A stretch of DNA of 64,000 nt, taken from assembly GCA_021781495.1 (NCBI GenBank), contig JAJXWS010000002.1:48594-112593 (forward strand), given 5' to 3'. Of this stretch, positions 20,028 to 29,271 are shown piece after piece. Position 1 is the first letter of the stretch. Each line of letters starts with the position of its first letter. The notes under the pieces are model-generated. The model saw only the letters and a list, made by a program, of their open reading frames with translations, had not been told where the DNA came from and searched no databases. The DNA comes from Acidobacteriota bacterium (lineage in GTDB: Bacteria; Acidobacteriota; Terriglobia; Terriglobales; Acidobacteriaceae). Both the position numbers and the translations under genes were made by a program.

Positions 20028-20465
20028 ATGGCAATGACAACTGGAGGCGGGGGAGGTTACTCGTCCGACATCAATGTTACGCCCATGATCGACATCTTGC
20101 TGGTGCTGCTGATCATTTTCATGGTCATCGTGCCGGTGACGCCGAAGGGGTTGGAAGCACTGGTTCCGCAGCCGCCAAAGAACCCGCAGCAGCAGCAGCA
20201 GCCGAACGATCGTACGATCGTGGTGCAGGTTATGTACCGCGCGGGCCAGGCGCCCACGTACAAGATCAATGAGACGGATGTTGCCAAGTCTGAATTGCTG
20301 GCGAAGCTGACCGAAATCTATGCAAATCGCGCAGAGCGTGTCATGTTTGTTCGCGGCGACGACGATCTCGACTTCCGCTATGTGGCGGATGTAATCGACA
20401 TCGCGAAATCAGCCAACGTGGATCACATAGGACTGATGACGCCGAAGATTCAGGCTGGCCAGTAA
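20028..20465 (+). CDS. exbD: ExbD/TolR biopolymer transport protein, copy 2
   Basis: Second ExbD in tandem, 145 aa. YSSDINVTPMIDILLVLLIIFMV keeps the proton-carrying Asp. It differs from copy 1 by a Pro/Gln-rich linker (VPQPPKNPQQQQQPNDR) after the helix. The periplasmic domain ends DVIDIAKSANVDHIGLMTPK. Start ATG with a clear GAGGAG upstream. A 9-bp-stem hairpin follows the stop. Confidence 0.93.
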   Translation: MAMTTGGGGGYSSDINVTPMIDILLVLLIIFMVIVPVTPKGLEALVPQPPKNPQQQQQPNDRTIVVQVMYRAGQAPTYKINETDVAKSELLAKLTEIYANRAERVMFVRGDDDLDFRYVADVIDIAKSANVDHIGLMTPKIQAGQ

Positions 20466-20479
20466 TCGTGCCTCTTTGA

Positions 20480-20503
20480 TGCGGTTCCTGTGCGGGAACC
20501 GCA
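20480..20503 (+). terminator. Hairpin after the tonB-exbBD operon
   Basis: TGCGGTTCC / GGAACCGCA stem with a 6-nt loop, 15 bp after the second exbD stop. There is no T-tract, so it may attenuate or protect the 3' end rather than terminate. The remaining ~225 bp to the TPR lipoprotein hold a TACAAT (20627) as a possible -10 but no clear -35. Confidence 0.4.
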
Positions 20504-20729
20504 GCGAATGCCTTGAGGGGGCACGCGGAGTAAACGCAGCGCAGCGAGCTGGATCCTACCTGGAGCGGTTTGCAGCAGACAGGAACCCTTCCACGGCAGG
20601 CAGCTATGCTGGCGCGATAACAAGAGTACAATTCTGCCATCCTGGTTTCGGTATCACCTGCCCGCGGCCAGATGCTTTAGATTCCAGGCGCGCAACCGAT
20701 AGGCACGACCTGAAGGAGAAGAAACGAAC

Positions 20730-21566
20730 ATGAATCGACCCGCAAGAATTATGGCGCTCGCGGTTGCCTTGGCAGGCATGGTGCTTTCCATGAGCGGGTG
20801 TGACCGCCTTGCAGCCCGAGACCAGCTGAATAAGGGCGTGGAAGCCTACAAGGGTGGCAAGTACGAAGAGGCCATCGGGCACTTCCAGAAGGCCACGCAA
20901 CTGGATCCCACCCTTCCGATGGCGAAGACCTATCTGGCTACAGCGCTGTCCCAGAACATTGTTCCCGGGCTGGATACACCGGAAAATATGAAGACCGCGC
21001 AGCAGGCCATCAGCATCTTTCAGGACGTTCTGGCGAAGGACCCGAACGATGTGAACAGCCTGAAGCAGATTGCGGGAATCTATTTCAATATCAAGAAGCT
21101 GGATGACGCCAAGACCTGGCAGAAGAAGGTTCTCGCAGTGGATCCCAAGGATCCAGAGGCGGCATATACGATCGGCGTGATCGATTGGACCCAGGCCCAC
21201 GAAAACGTGCTTAAGGCGCTGGTGCCCGCTGGCATCAATGACGACGGCGCGGGCAATACAAAGGCTCCGAAGAAGATCATGGACGGCATCAAGGAGCAGA
21301 ATGCTCCCCTGGTCGAAGAGGCGCTTCAGTATCTCAATCAGGCGATTGCCAACCGCCCGAACTACGACGATGCCATGGCCTATCTGAACCTGGTCTATCG
21401 CCGCAAGGCCGATATCGACTTTGGAAACGTGGATGCCGTAAAGGAAGATCTGGCGCAGGCAGAGGATTGGCGTACGAAGGCAATGGGTACCCGCAAGGCC
21501 AACGAAGAGAAGAAGGACAAGGGCCCCGGCGGTATCACCATGGATTCAAGCGGCAACCTGAAGTAA
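20730..21566 (+). CDS. Tetratricopeptide-repeat lipoprotein
   Basis: 278 aa. Signal peptide MNRPARIMALAVALAGMVLSMSGC with a lipobox, so a lipid-anchored periplasmic protein. TPR motifs follow: LNKGVEAYKGGKYEEAIGHFQKATQLDPTLPMA, a second unit around IFQDVLAKDPNDVNSLKQIAGIYFN, and later ALQYLNQAIANRPNYDDAMAYLNLVYRRKADID. The C-terminus is Lys/Glu-rich and charged. It is downstream of tonB-exbB-exbD-exbD, and similar TPR proteins often accompany such cassettes, but no specific function can be read. Confidence 0.85.
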   Translation: MNRPARIMALAVALAGMVLSMSGCDRLAARDQLNKGVEAYKGGKYEEAIGHFQKATQLDPTLPMAKTYLATALSQNIVPGLDTPENMKTAQQAISIFQDVLAKDPNDVNSLKQIAGIYFNIKKLDDAKTWQKKVLAVDPKDPEAAYTIGVIDWTQAHENVLKALVPAGINDDGAGNTKAPKKIMDGIKEQNAPLVEEALQYLNQAIANRPNYDDAMAYLNLVYRRKADIDFGNVDAVKEDLAQAEDWRTKAMGTRKANEEKKDKGPGGITMDSSGNLK

Positions 21567-21592
21567 CTGTCGCAGATTCAGCATTCTTCGTG

Positions 21593-21622
21593 GAACGGCC
21601 TCCGATGTATCGGAGGCCGTTC
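21593..21622 (+). terminator. Rho-independent terminator after the TPR lipoprotein gene
   Basis: Perfect 13-bp stem GAACGGCCTCCGA / TCGGAGGCCGTTC with a TGTA loop, followed by TACTTTCT, 26 bp past the stop. Confidence 0.85.
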
Positions 21623-21851
21623 TACTTTCTGCAGGTCTAGCGGCGGGTGTCCTCCAGCCTGAGACCGCTGGGCAGGCGAGTTGACAGGCAGGCAGCGCAA
21701 GATTACCCCGGCTTTGTGCATGACGGAAGCCTGTGCACGGGATTATGCACGATGATCCGGAGGCTGGATCCAGTGGCTTATGGTGAGCCGAAAGGGAAGC
21801 TGGCCTGAGATGCAGGCCGGGCGCACATTGGATTGTGGGGGAAGAACCAAA
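21623..21851. other. Gene-free stretch between convergent genes
   Basis: No supported gene. It contains the motif TGCATG/TGCACG three times (around 21718-21750) and an isolated TTGACA, but no ORF with family features. The track ORFs here are short and run into the antisense of the isomerase gene. Confidence 0.5.
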
Positions 21852-21876
21852 GGGGCTGGATGGGATATCCAGCCCC
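21852..21876 (-). terminator. Terminator hairpin for the minus-strand lptD operon
   Basis: GGGGCTGGAT / ATCCAGCCCC, 10-bp perfect stem with a 5-nt loop; on the minus strand it is followed by TTTGG. A second perfect inverted repeat, GAAGAACGGCGC / GCGCCGTTCTTC (21932-21961), spans the stop codon of the isomerase gene itself. Confidence 0.65.
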
Positions 21877-21942
21877 GAGAAACTCACTCGCTATACAGGC
21901 ACCTGGCTCAAACCGAAGGGGAAACCGATGGGAAGAACGGCG

Positions 21943-23028
21943 CTACTGTGCGCCGTTCTTCAAGATCTGCTCTGCGTAGTAGTTTCGAACTTTGGCCTGA
22001 TCGTGAAGCATTTCAAAGTAGGCGTTCTTGAGCAATTGTGCGTGGCTTTCGCGCAGGAACTGGCGAATAGTCTGCTGCACACGAGGATCATTCAAGGCGC
22101 GCTGGCCGGCAGGCTCGCGCGCAATCACCTTGTAGATTGCATAGCCAACCACCCGGCGGGTCGGGCCGGAAGCGTCATAGATCGGCAGCACATCCGAGAT
22201 ATCGCCGGGCTTCAGCTTGCTGATGGCGTTATAGGCATCCGGGTCGCTGTGGAGAGCGGATTCCGCAACAAAGCCCATGTCGCCGCCGTTTGAGGCGTTG
22301 CTGGGATTCTCAGAGAAGCTCATGGCCACGGCGCCGAAGTCCTCGCCGCTCTCAAGCCGGTTGTGGAGGGCCTGGATCTTCTTGCGCGCATCGGCATCGC
22401 CTGAGGCCTTGTTGTTCTGCAGGTTGCCGGTCTGCTGCGCGGGCGCTGTGGTAACAACAATCTGGGCCAGATGGTACATCGGCTCAATCAGGTTGAACTC
22501 AGCCTTGTGTGCCGAATAGTAGCTGGCGATATCGGCATCCGTGATGTTGATCTTGGATTCGATTTCCTTGTTCAGCAGCTTTTCCTTGGTGAGCGAACGG
22601 CGAAGATCGCGCTTGAGATCGTCCAGAGTGATATTGCGCTGCTTCAGCTGGCGATCGAACTCCTCCTCGGTGAAGGGCGCCTTCATTTCCGTGAGCTTGG
22701 CGTTCACGTCCTCATCGCTTGCTGCCAGATTGAGCTTGGCTGCGCGCTGTTGCAGGATCTCGTCTTCAATCATCTGGTGAAGGATGTTGAGGCGAACGAT
22801 GTCAGCCTGCTCGGCAGACGGTGCCTGCGGGCTCTGCCCCATGCTGGTCAAATAGTCCTGGTAGGACTTTTCCATCTCGGAGCGCATGATCTCCTTGCCG
22901 TTGACCGTTGCCATCACATCTGGCGAAGAGCCACGATGGCAGCCGGCCACAGCGGCCAGGAGCAAGCCACAAGAACATGCAAATACAGCAAAACGGCGGC
23001 GCGGGTGGAATAAAGCTTGAACTTGCAA
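21943..23028 (-). CDS. SurA/PpiC-type peptidyl-prolyl isomerase lipoprotein
   Basis: Probable periplasmic outer-membrane-protein chaperone. 361 aa. Signal peptide with lipobox (LLLAAVAGC). A SurA_N-like domain follows (VMATVNGKEIMRSEMEKSYQDYL and long helices to about residue 165), then one parvulin domain (YHLAQIVVTTAP, IQALHNRLESGEDFGAVAMSFSENPSNASNGGDMGFV, KLKPGDISDVLP). E. coli SurA has two parvulin domains; this one has one, which is common outside the Proteobacteria. It is the last gene of the lptD, dsbA-like, surA-like series, fitting a role in LptD folding. Confidence 0.88.
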   Translation of the reverse strand: MQVQALFHPRRRFAVFACSCGLLLAAVAGCHRGSSPDVMATVNGKEIMRSEMEKSYQDYLTSMGQSPQAPSAEQADIVRLNILHQMIEDEILQQRAAKLNLAASDEDVNAKLTEMKAPFTEEEFDRQLKQRNITLDDLKRDLRRSLTKEKLLNKEIESKINITDADIASYYSAHKAEFNLIEPMYHLAQIVVTTAPAQQTGNLQNNKASGDADARKKIQALHNRLESGEDFGAVAMSFSENPSNASNGGDMGFVAESALHSDPDAYNAISKLKPGDISDVLPIYDASGPTRRVVGYAIYKVIAREPAGQRALNDPRVQQTIRQFLRESHAQLLKNAYFEMLHDQAKVRNYYAEQILKNGAQ

Positions 23029-23053
23029 CCTGTTATCTCCTGAGGAGCCGGGG

Positions 23054-23087
23054 CCCCGGCATCTCAGGATAAATCCTCAGGCCGGGG
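23054..23087 (-). terminator. Inverted repeat between the DsbA-like and SurA-like genes
   Basis: CCCCGGC / GCCGGGG outer stem with an inner AGGAT-aa-ATCCT stem. It lies in the 141-bp gap of the operon and lacks a T-tract, so it may be an attenuator or RNA-processing site rather than a full terminator. Confidence 0.4.
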
Positions 23088-23169
23088 CGGCGATACGGCA
23101 TCCGGGCGTTCCGAAACATTCCTGCGTTGCCGGCTTCCAAAAGGAAACTTGTACAGCGAGTTGCGGGCT

Positions 23170-24108
23170 CTAGCGGCCCGCTCCCTCGGCTTGCGCGGGG
23201 GGCTGTGGCGCAGCGGGAGGCTCCTCGCCCGCAGCCCGCAAGGCACGGTCGATCACCATCCAAACCTGCGGCTCGGGAATGGCGCCATTGATGCGCTCGC
23301 CGTTGACAAAGAGCGCCGGGGTTCCATCGATACCAAGGGCATCTGCCTCCCGGGCAGAGGCCTGCACCTGCGTCTCGTCCTGCTTGGCAATGCAGGCATC
23401 CAGCTTGGCGCCGTCGACCTTCGCGGTGGCTCCGTGCTCCTTCGCAATGCGGTCCAGGGCGGCAAAGCTCTTGGCGAGGTTGCGATCGGGGCCGTTAATC
23501 TCCTGGCCATGCGCGTGGAGGTAGTCCACGTACGCCCAATAGGCATCCGGGCTTTGCGCAGCCAGGCAGTTGGCGTCCACGGCCGCGTGCATGGCCCACG
23601 GATGGATGGCGGTCAGCGGGTCGTCCTTGTAGATGAAGCGGACCTTGTCCTTATAGCGCTCCATCGTGGAGGGAAAGAGCGTCTCATGCATCCGCGCGCA
23701 GAAGGGGCACTCCAGGTCATCGAAGTTGATGATGGTGACCTTGGCGGCCGGGTTGCCGCGAATGGGGCGGCCGGCGACGTCGATGTTGAAGGCAGGGTCC
23801 TTGGTCAGGTCAAAGGTATCCAGGCGCGCCAATGTCTTGCCGTCAGTCGAGAGGAGAAAATCCACCTGAGTGGAGTGCGAGCCGCGAGAGATCGTGATGG
23901 GCAGGGTTTCATAGCCGGGAATCTGGCTGGGCTTCCGCACGCCGACGGCTACGTTGTAGTCCTGCGGTACGTTGAACCGGGAGCGAACCATGACCTCAAT
24001 GCGCCGATTCTGCGCCAGGTCCTGGGAACTTTGCGATGCGGGCTGAGCTTTGCACCCAACGGTAAGGCTGAGCGCCAGCAGTCCTGCCAAAAAATGGAGA
24101 CGTGACAA
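23170..24108 (-). CDS. DsbA-like thioredoxin-fold lipoprotein (thiol:disulfide oxidoreductase)
   Basis: 312 aa, probably lipid-anchored (LALSLTVGC, Cys19). An N-terminal domain of about 100 aa (RIEVMVRSRFNVPQDYNVAVGVRKPS) precedes a DsbA/DsbG thioredoxin domain with the redox motif CPFC (Cys134/Cys137) in INFDDLECPFCARMHE and a cis-Pro in GTPALFVNGERINGA. A helical insertion lies between, as in DsbA/Thioredoxin_4 proteins. The tail is Pro/Ala-rich. It lies between lptD and a SurA-like gene. Whether it oxidises or isomerises disulfides cannot be read from sequence. Confidence 0.9.
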   Translation of the reverse strand: MSRLHFLAGLLALSLTVGCKAQPASQSSQDLAQNRRIEVMVRSRFNVPQDYNVAVGVRKPSQIPGYETLPITISRGSHSTQVDFLLSTDGKTLARLDTFDLTKDPAFNIDVAGRPIRGNPAAKVTIINFDDLECPFCARMHETLFPSTMERYKDKVRFIYKDDPLTAIHPWAMHAAVDANCLAAQSPDAYWAYVDYLHAHGQEINGPDRNLAKSFAALDRIAKEHGATAKVDGAKLDACIAKQDETQVQASAREADALGIDGTPALFVNGERINGAIPEPQVWMVIDRALRAAGEEPPAAPQPPAQAEGAGR

Positions 24109-24219
24109 GTAAAAACCCTCTTAGGAAAAGGATACCGCAATGCGCAGCGGAATTTGCCCGGCCCGGAGCCGCCTGCAAGTCTGTTGAGTGGACGCGGCAG
24201 GACCGGAAAGGCAATCCGG

Positions 24220-26703
24220 CTAGTAGGCGGGAGGCAGCGAGGGGTCGCGGAACACGGTGTTCGAGCGGCGAATATCGCCGACCGATCCGAAGTTGGCCAG
24301 GGTAAAGCTATAGAGGTACTGGGTTTCGTCGCGAACTGAGCCGAGGGCGAATCGCCGGTAGCCGACTGTCAGGCCGCAGCAGTCCCAGTTGTAGATGGCC
24401 TGAACGCCGGCGTACTGCAGAGCGCCGTGCACAAAGTCGTATCCGCTGTTGACGGCCAGGTTGAAGCCGGTACCGTTGGGCTTGCCGATCTGCAGAAACG
24501 GCTCCAACTGCTGGCTCTGGATGGTGGAGGCCGAGCTGCCCTTCTCGTCCACGGCGTTGAGCAGGGCATGGCCGACGCCAATGGTGGTGGGTCCCCAGCT
24601 GTATCCGGCGTAGAGGTTGTTGGCTCCCAGGCGACCGCCGCGGGGGTCGTAGTCCATATCCCACTCAAGGCGCAGGTTGTCGATGGCCTCAAAGCGCAGG
24701 CGGGAGACGATGGGAGTCAGGTTGCGCGGGCCGGTGAGGAAGGCGACGCCGCTGAGGTCGAGCGTGGGATCAAAGACGTTACGACGGTTGGAGATGACGG
24801 CGCCGCCAAGAGTGGGATCGAGGAAGTACTTCTGCTCGATCTGCCAGCTGGCCCACTCGCGGGGCGCGGCAGAGCAGTTTGCCGACTGGCCATCGCTGGC
24901 TGGCGGGCAGGGGCGTTCCTTGATCGGCCGCAAGTAGAAGCGCTGGGTGAGCGAGAATCCGACTTCGTTGGTATCGGTGGCAATGTCGGACGTGTCGATG
25001 AGGAGCACGTTGCGCGCTTTGTCTCCGATGCCGCCGACAAAGCGGTAGGTAAATTCCGGCTCGATGATGTGCCGGAGGCGGCGATTGAAGCGCGTGAGCG
25101 TGAAGTCGCGCACGAGGGCCGGCGGGCGCAGATCGACAGATGCCTCGACGTCGGTGCGGCTCAAGGGGTCGTGGCTCAGGGTCGGGATGCCGTCACGGAC
25201 GCCGGTCAGGTCGGGAATCTGGCTGCCGGTGTAGAGCGTGCCGCGCAGCGCGAACTCGGGGGTCAGGCTCCAGTCATGCCCGACGAGCGGAAGAGAGAGA
25301 TGCGGGTAAAGGTCGAATCGGCCCACGTTGCGCGCATGAAATCGCGATTCCGAGCGGCTGAGGTGGCCGATGGAGGAGCCCATGCCCCAGTAGAGCGGAC
25401 CGGAGCCCAGCGGACGATCGAGCACATCGTAGCGGAGGTCCGGGAGATGCAGGATGCGGACTTCGTCGCCGGGAGTGGAGCTGGCAAAGGCCTGTACGCG
25501 TCCCAGGTAGGCGGAAGGCATAAGACCGTTGCGGTGATGCGTGGCGGAGATGGTGCTTTGCACCTCAGAGGAGACCGCCAGAGCGTAGTTGTCGTTAAAG
25601 ACGAGCTTGTAGACGTAGCTGGAGAGGTATTCGGCATCGACGGCGACGCGCGTCTCGGGCGAGAGATCGAGCCTGCCCTGCGCGACCATGTCGAGGCCGC
25701 CCTGGTTCACGGTGCCAGTCGCGGGCGGGTCGGCTGGAGCGCCACGGTCGAGCAGCGCGTTCCAGCGGACGTTCAGGTAGTCCCTGCCCGGCCCTTTGTA
25801 ACGGAAGTCGCCGTTGGGGGCAAAGCCGCGCTTGGAGTAGAACTCGGTGCCGATGACCATGTCCATGCTGCGGTTGAGCACCAGATAGACCTGCTCGCCC
25901 AGGATGAGCCCCTTGATGGTGGAGTTGCTGACGACGGGAATGAGCAGGCCGCTTTCGCGCCCGGTTGCGTCGACGGGGTGCCGCAGATAGGGCAGGTAGA
26001 AGATGGGAATGCCGAGGAGCTTGAAGTAGGTGTTCGACGTGGAGGCTCGCCCGTTGGCAACGTTGATGGCGTGGGAGATCAGCTGCCAGTCGGGATGAGG
26101 CAGGCGGCAGTTGGTCATGCTGCCGTCGATAACGCGATAGCTGCCTTCGCCGGTCTGCAGGACGACACGACCGGAGAAGAGAAATGGGTTGGGCGTGGAG
26201 TAAACCAGGTTGCGGCCGGCGCGACGCACGCCAAGAGAGCCATTCACGTTGAAGAAGCGCGCGGTGTGCATGTTCAGGCGCATCTCGCCGCGGGAGGCCT
26301 CGATATTGGCATCCTCGGGGCCGCCGGAGACCTGCAGATTGCCGGTGGCCTCCAGTTCGGATGTGGACTGGTGGTAGACGACCTTATCGGCGCGGAGGGT
26401 GTAGTTGCGATAGTGGACGACCACGCCGCCGCTGAGGGTCCACGTGTCTCCAACGCGGGATTGTTGCGCGGCCTCCCAGCGAACTGGGACGCCGGTGGAG
26501 GGTTCGGGCTCAGGCTGCGCGACGGGCAGAACTTCCTGGCCGGGATCTTCGGGGAGCTGCGTGTTGGAATTGTCGACAACGACGACTGCCGCGGCAGAGA
26601 CAGGCTTTGCCGCGGGGGGTAGCGCATTGGTTAACACCTGAGCTGCAAGTTGCAGCTGACAGAGGACCAACACCGTGATAAACACGAAATTACGAGGACG
26701 CAT
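24220..26703 (-). CDS. lptD: LPS-assembly protein LptD (OstA)
   Basis: Outer-membrane beta-barrel that inserts lipopolysaccharide into the outer leaflet. About 827 aa from ATG 26703 (MRPRNFVFITVLVLCQLQLAAQ, signal peptide); the longer track start adds 40 residues with no signal features. An OstA/LptA-like domain (WTLSGGVVVHYRNYTLRADKVVYH) precedes the LptD barrel (IFYLPYLRHPVDATGRESGLLIP, IIEPEFTYRFVGG, LRLEWDMDYDPRGG). Near the C-terminus WDCCGLTVGY keeps the adjacent Cys pair that forms essential disulfides in E. coli LptD. First gene of the operon; the divergent RDD gene starts 264 bp away. Confidence 0.93.
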   Translation of the reverse strand: MRPRNFVFITVLVLCQLQLAAQVLTNALPPAAKPVSAAAVVVVDNSNTQLPEDPGQEVLPVAQPEPEPSTGVPVRWEAAQQSRVGDTWTLSGGVVVHYRNYTLRADKVVYHQSTSELEATGNLQVSGGPEDANIEASRGEMRLNMHTARFFNVNGSLGVRRAGRNLVYSTPNPFLFSGRVVLQTGEGSYRVIDGSMTNCRLPHPDWQLISHAINVANGRASTSNTYFKLLGIPIFYLPYLRHPVDATGRESGLLIPVVSNSTIKGLILGEQVYLVLNRSMDMVIGTEFYSKRGFAPNGDFRYKGPGRDYLNVRWNALLDRGAPADPPATGTVNQGGLDMVAQGRLDLSPETRVAVDAEYLSSYVYKLVFNDNYALAVSSEVQSTISATHHRNGLMPSAYLGRVQAFASSTPGDEVRILHLPDLRYDVLDRPLGSGPLYWGMGSSIGHLSRSESRFHARNVGRFDLYPHLSLPLVGHDWSLTPEFALRGTLYTGSQIPDLTGVRDGIPTLSHDPLSRTDVEASVDLRPPALVRDFTLTRFNRRLRHIIEPEFTYRFVGGIGDKARNVLLIDTSDIATDTNEVGFSLTQRFYLRPIKERPCPPASDGQSANCSAAPREWASWQIEQKYFLDPTLGGAVISNRRNVFDPTLDLSGVAFLTGPRNLTPIVSRLRFEAIDNLRLEWDMDYDPRGGRLGANNLYAGYSWGPTTIGVGHALLNAVDEKGSSASTIQSQQLEPFLQIGKPNGTGFNLAVNSGYDFVHGALQYAGVQAIYNWDCCGLTVGYRRFALGSVRDETQYLYSFTLANFGSVGDIRRSNTVFRDPSLPPAY

Positions 26704-26966
26704 CCCAGGACCAAGGCCAGCATAGCAAACGCGGGCCATGTTGCATGGGACGTGTACCACGCGGCTCTGGCAGCAGGAAAATCCGGACACGCCCGGCGGT
26801 AAGAGCAGTTGGCTACCGGACAAACCTGCATGTTCTCGCGCAACCTCCTGGCTCTTCTTGTTGAGAGCTTTGTCTGTAACGGCCGGGTGAGGGCGTTGCG
26901 GACCTGAACAGCAGTTCCGGGTTTGCCGAAGAATCCAGGAACGGCGTCAGAAGGGAAAGTGGAGAT

Positions 26967-28283
26967 TTGAGCACACTGGTAAGCCAGCCCGTATCCGAAC
27001 CGTCGTGGAAACAGGAAGTGAATCGTCGTCTTGCGGCGCACAAGAACCGCAAGGGGCTGTCTGTTGTGGATCAGACCTCGCGAGATGCGACGCAGGGCGC
27101 GGTGAACAGCCGAGCCGCGGCGGCGGCTGCGCGGGTGGCGGCGCGTTACGCCAAGGCGCCGAGCTATAGCGAGATGCAGGCCGCGGAGGCCATGGCTGCT
27201 CTGCGCGCGGCAGAGGCGGCAACCCGAGTTGCGCTGGAAGCACAGGCTACCGCGCAGATGATGCTTGCGAATCTGGAAGTCGCCGAAGCCTCGATGGCGG
27301 AAGTGCGGATGCCTGCGCAGGAAGAAGCCGTTGCGGCCAGTCCGGCGGCGGAGAGCCCGGCCGTCCGCGCGTGGGAGGCGGATGTAGCCACAGTGCCGGT
27401 TGTTTCCGTTGCGGGGCAGCCGCTGGAGATTCGCTGGGAGCCGGACATGCCGGCGCTGCCGTCCGGTCCGCCGCAGACGACGAGCGAGCATACGGCAGAG
27501 AATTTTGAGGAATCGGAAGAGACCTTCTGGGGTTCGGGGACTTTGAGCGCCGCCGAGCAGGCCGAGCATGCGATTGAGCCGGTGGAGCCGGCCCAGCCCA
27601 TCCATGCCAACCTGATTGAGTTTCCGCGCGAGCTGGTGGCCACGCGGCGGGTGCGTCCGCGGGTGAGCGGGCACCAGCAGGAAGCGGGCGATCTGTTTGG
27701 GCAGTTGAGCATCTTTGAGGTGGATCCCAGCACGATCTCCACCGAGCCCGCGGCCGTGACTGTGGAGACGGCGGCTCCGGCAGAGCCGTGGAGCGCGCCG
27801 GAGTGGTCGAGCATCGAGCTGGGGGAAGAGCCGGAGACGGCGGCACAGGCGGAGCCGGTTGCCGTGGCACGCGCGCTGAACCCGGCGTCGTACTCGCGGC
27901 GGCTTTTGGCCGGCGTGGTGGACGGAGCGCTGATTCTGGGCACAGTGTGCGTGGCGGCGGCGGTGTATGCGCACCAGATGCAGAGCGCGCCCTCAATGAA
28001 GAGCGCGGAGCTGGGCGCGGCGGTGGCGCTGCTGGTGATGGGCAGCCTGTACCAGGCGCTGTTTCTGACGCTGGCGAAGGCAACGCCGGGCATGATGTAT
28101 GCCGAGATTTCGCTGTGCACGTTTGAGGATGAGATGCCGACGGCCGCGCAGTTGCGCGGGCGCCTGTTTGCGCTGCTGCTTTCGCTGCTGCCGGTGGGTC
28201 TGGGCGTGGTGTGGGCGGTGTTTGACGACGACAATCTGAGCTGGCATGACCGGCTCTCGCAGACGTATCAGCGGCACGAATAA
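26967..28283 (+). CDS. RDD-family membrane protein with long acidic/Ala-rich N-terminal region
   Basis: 438 aa, TTG start. The first ~290 residues are low-complexity, Ala/Glu-rich and probably disordered or helical (RAAAAAARVAARYAKAPSYSEMQAAEAMAALRAAEAATRVA). The C-terminal ~140 aa are an RDD domain: NPASYSRRLLAGVVDGALILGTV, a second helix pair, LTLAKATPGMMYAEISL and the terminal LSWHDRLSQTYQRHE. RDD proteins are inner-membrane proteins of mostly unknown function, some linked to ion transport. It is divergent from lptD and is followed by a bidirectional terminator. Confidence 0.82.
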   Translation: MSTLVSQPVSEPSWKQEVNRRLAAHKNRKGLSVVDQTSRDATQGAVNSRAAAAAARVAARYAKAPSYSEMQAAEAMAALRAAEAATRVALEAQATAQMMLANLEVAEASMAEVRMPAQEEAVAASPAAESPAVRAWEADVATVPVVSVAGQPLEIRWEPDMPALPSGPPQTTSEHTAENFEESEETFWGSGTLSAAEQAEHAIEPVEPAQPIHANLIEFPRELVATRRVRPRVSGHQQEAGDLFGQLSIFEVDPSTISTEPAAVTVETAAPAEPWSAPEWSSIELGEEPETAAQAEPVAVARALNPASYSRRLLAGVVDGALILGTVCVAAAVYAHQMQSAPSMKSAELGAAVALLVMGSLYQALFLTLAKATPGMMYAEISLCTFEDEMPTAAQLRGRLFALLLSLLPVGLGVVWAVFDDDNLSWHDRLSQTYQRHE

Positions 28284-28321
28284 AGAAGTTTGCGCGGAAC
28301 GATAGACGTTGATTTAAAGGG

Positions 28322-28354
28322 AAAAGCCCCGGGGCGAATGGCTCCGGGGCTTTT
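28322..28354. terminator. Bidirectional terminator between RDD and ROK genes
   Basis: AAAAGCCCCGG / CCGGGGCTTTT, 11-bp perfect stem with an 11-nt loop and T/A-runs on both sides, between two convergent genes. Confidence 0.85.
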
Positions 28355-28371
28355 GCTTTGCGCGGAACGAA

Positions 28372-29271
28372 TTACCAGGTGAGAGCGCGGAGAGCGCTGA
28401 CGCCGGCTCCGAGGAGAGCGGTTTCGTCGTTGGGCGGCAGGACCTCAAGCGAGTAGCTGAGGAGCGGGCTCATCTTGACCATGGTTTCAAGGTGGGCGCG
28501 CAGGACGGGGAGATCGAGGAAGCCGACGTTGTGGCCGGTGAAGTAGAAGCGTCCCGGGCCGGCGAGGTGGATGAAGGATGCTGTGCCGGCGGCCAGGGCG
28601 CGGTGCCAGAGATCGACGAACTCGCGGCAGCGCTCGTCGCCTTTTTTGGCGAGGGCGAAGACCTCTTCCGGTTCGAGATCGAGGAAGCGCAGGCGCATGG
28701 CGCGGTAGCCCATGATGCCCTCCAGGTGGCCGACCCCGCCGCAACCGCAGTAGCGCTCTTTGGGGTCGAGCGTGACGGTGATGTGGCCGCCCTCCCAGAC
28801 GCCTTCGACGTAGGGCCAGCGGCCGTAGCCGATGCCGTTGCCGATGGTCCAGACGCGGGTGAGGCGGTCGAGCTGTCCGCGGGTGGCGGCGACGCCGGCG
28901 GCGATTGCGTCGGCGTCATTGGAGATGTGGACGGGGGACTTGATGCCTTTTTCTGCAAGCACGCGGGTGAGTTCCTCGGCCATGCGCATGCCCTTGATCT
29001 GCGCCAGATTGGGCGAGTCCTCGACGACGCCGTGGCGGATGATGCCGGGGACGGCGACACCGATGGCGTCGACGGGAGTCTGGGATTGCGCGATCAGCTC
29101 TGCGATTTGCTCGGCCAGCTTTTCGACGATTTCGCCGCCGGGAATGGCGACGAGTGCGTCGAGCTCGTCGGAGTCTGCGGGATAGCGCAGCTGGGGGCCG
29201 ACCAGTTTTTGATCTTCGAGCCTGCCGGCCACAATGTGCTCGGTCATCACAACGCCGATGGCGGTGGTCAT
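28372..29271 (-). CDS. ROK-family sugar kinase/regulator-like protein
   Basis: 299 aa of the ROK (repressor, ORF, kinase) family without a DNA-binding domain, so more likely a glucokinase-type sugar kinase. Visible: VDAIGVAVPGII, the catalytic-region NDADAIAAGVAA, TIGNGIGYGRW, and the ROK zinc motif region GGHITVTLDPKERYCGCGGVGHLEGIMG (His plus three Cys). The N-terminal phosphate loop (TTAIGVVMTEHIVAGRL) is less typical than the usual DIGGTK, so the kinase role is inferred. 130 bp separate it from the transhydrogenase gene on the same strand. Confidence 0.85.
   Translation of the reverse strand: MTTAIGVVMTEHIVAGRLEDQKLVGPQLRYPADSDELDALVAIPGGEIVEKLAEQIAELIAQSQTPVDAIGVAVPGIIRHGVVEDSPNLAQIKGMRMAEELTRVLAEKGIKSPVHISNDADAIAAGVAATRGQLDRLTRVWTIGNGIGYGRWPYVEGVWEGGHITVTLDPKERYCGCGGVGHLEGIMGYRAMRLRFLDLEPEEVFALAKKGDERCREFVDLWHRALAAGTASFIHLAGPGRFYFTGHNVGFLDLPVLRAHLETMVKMSPLLSYSLEVLPPNDETALLGAGVSALRALTW

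Noticed and set aside
24427-26622. 731-aa plus-strand ORF
   Set aside because: Entirely antisense to lptD; no family features.
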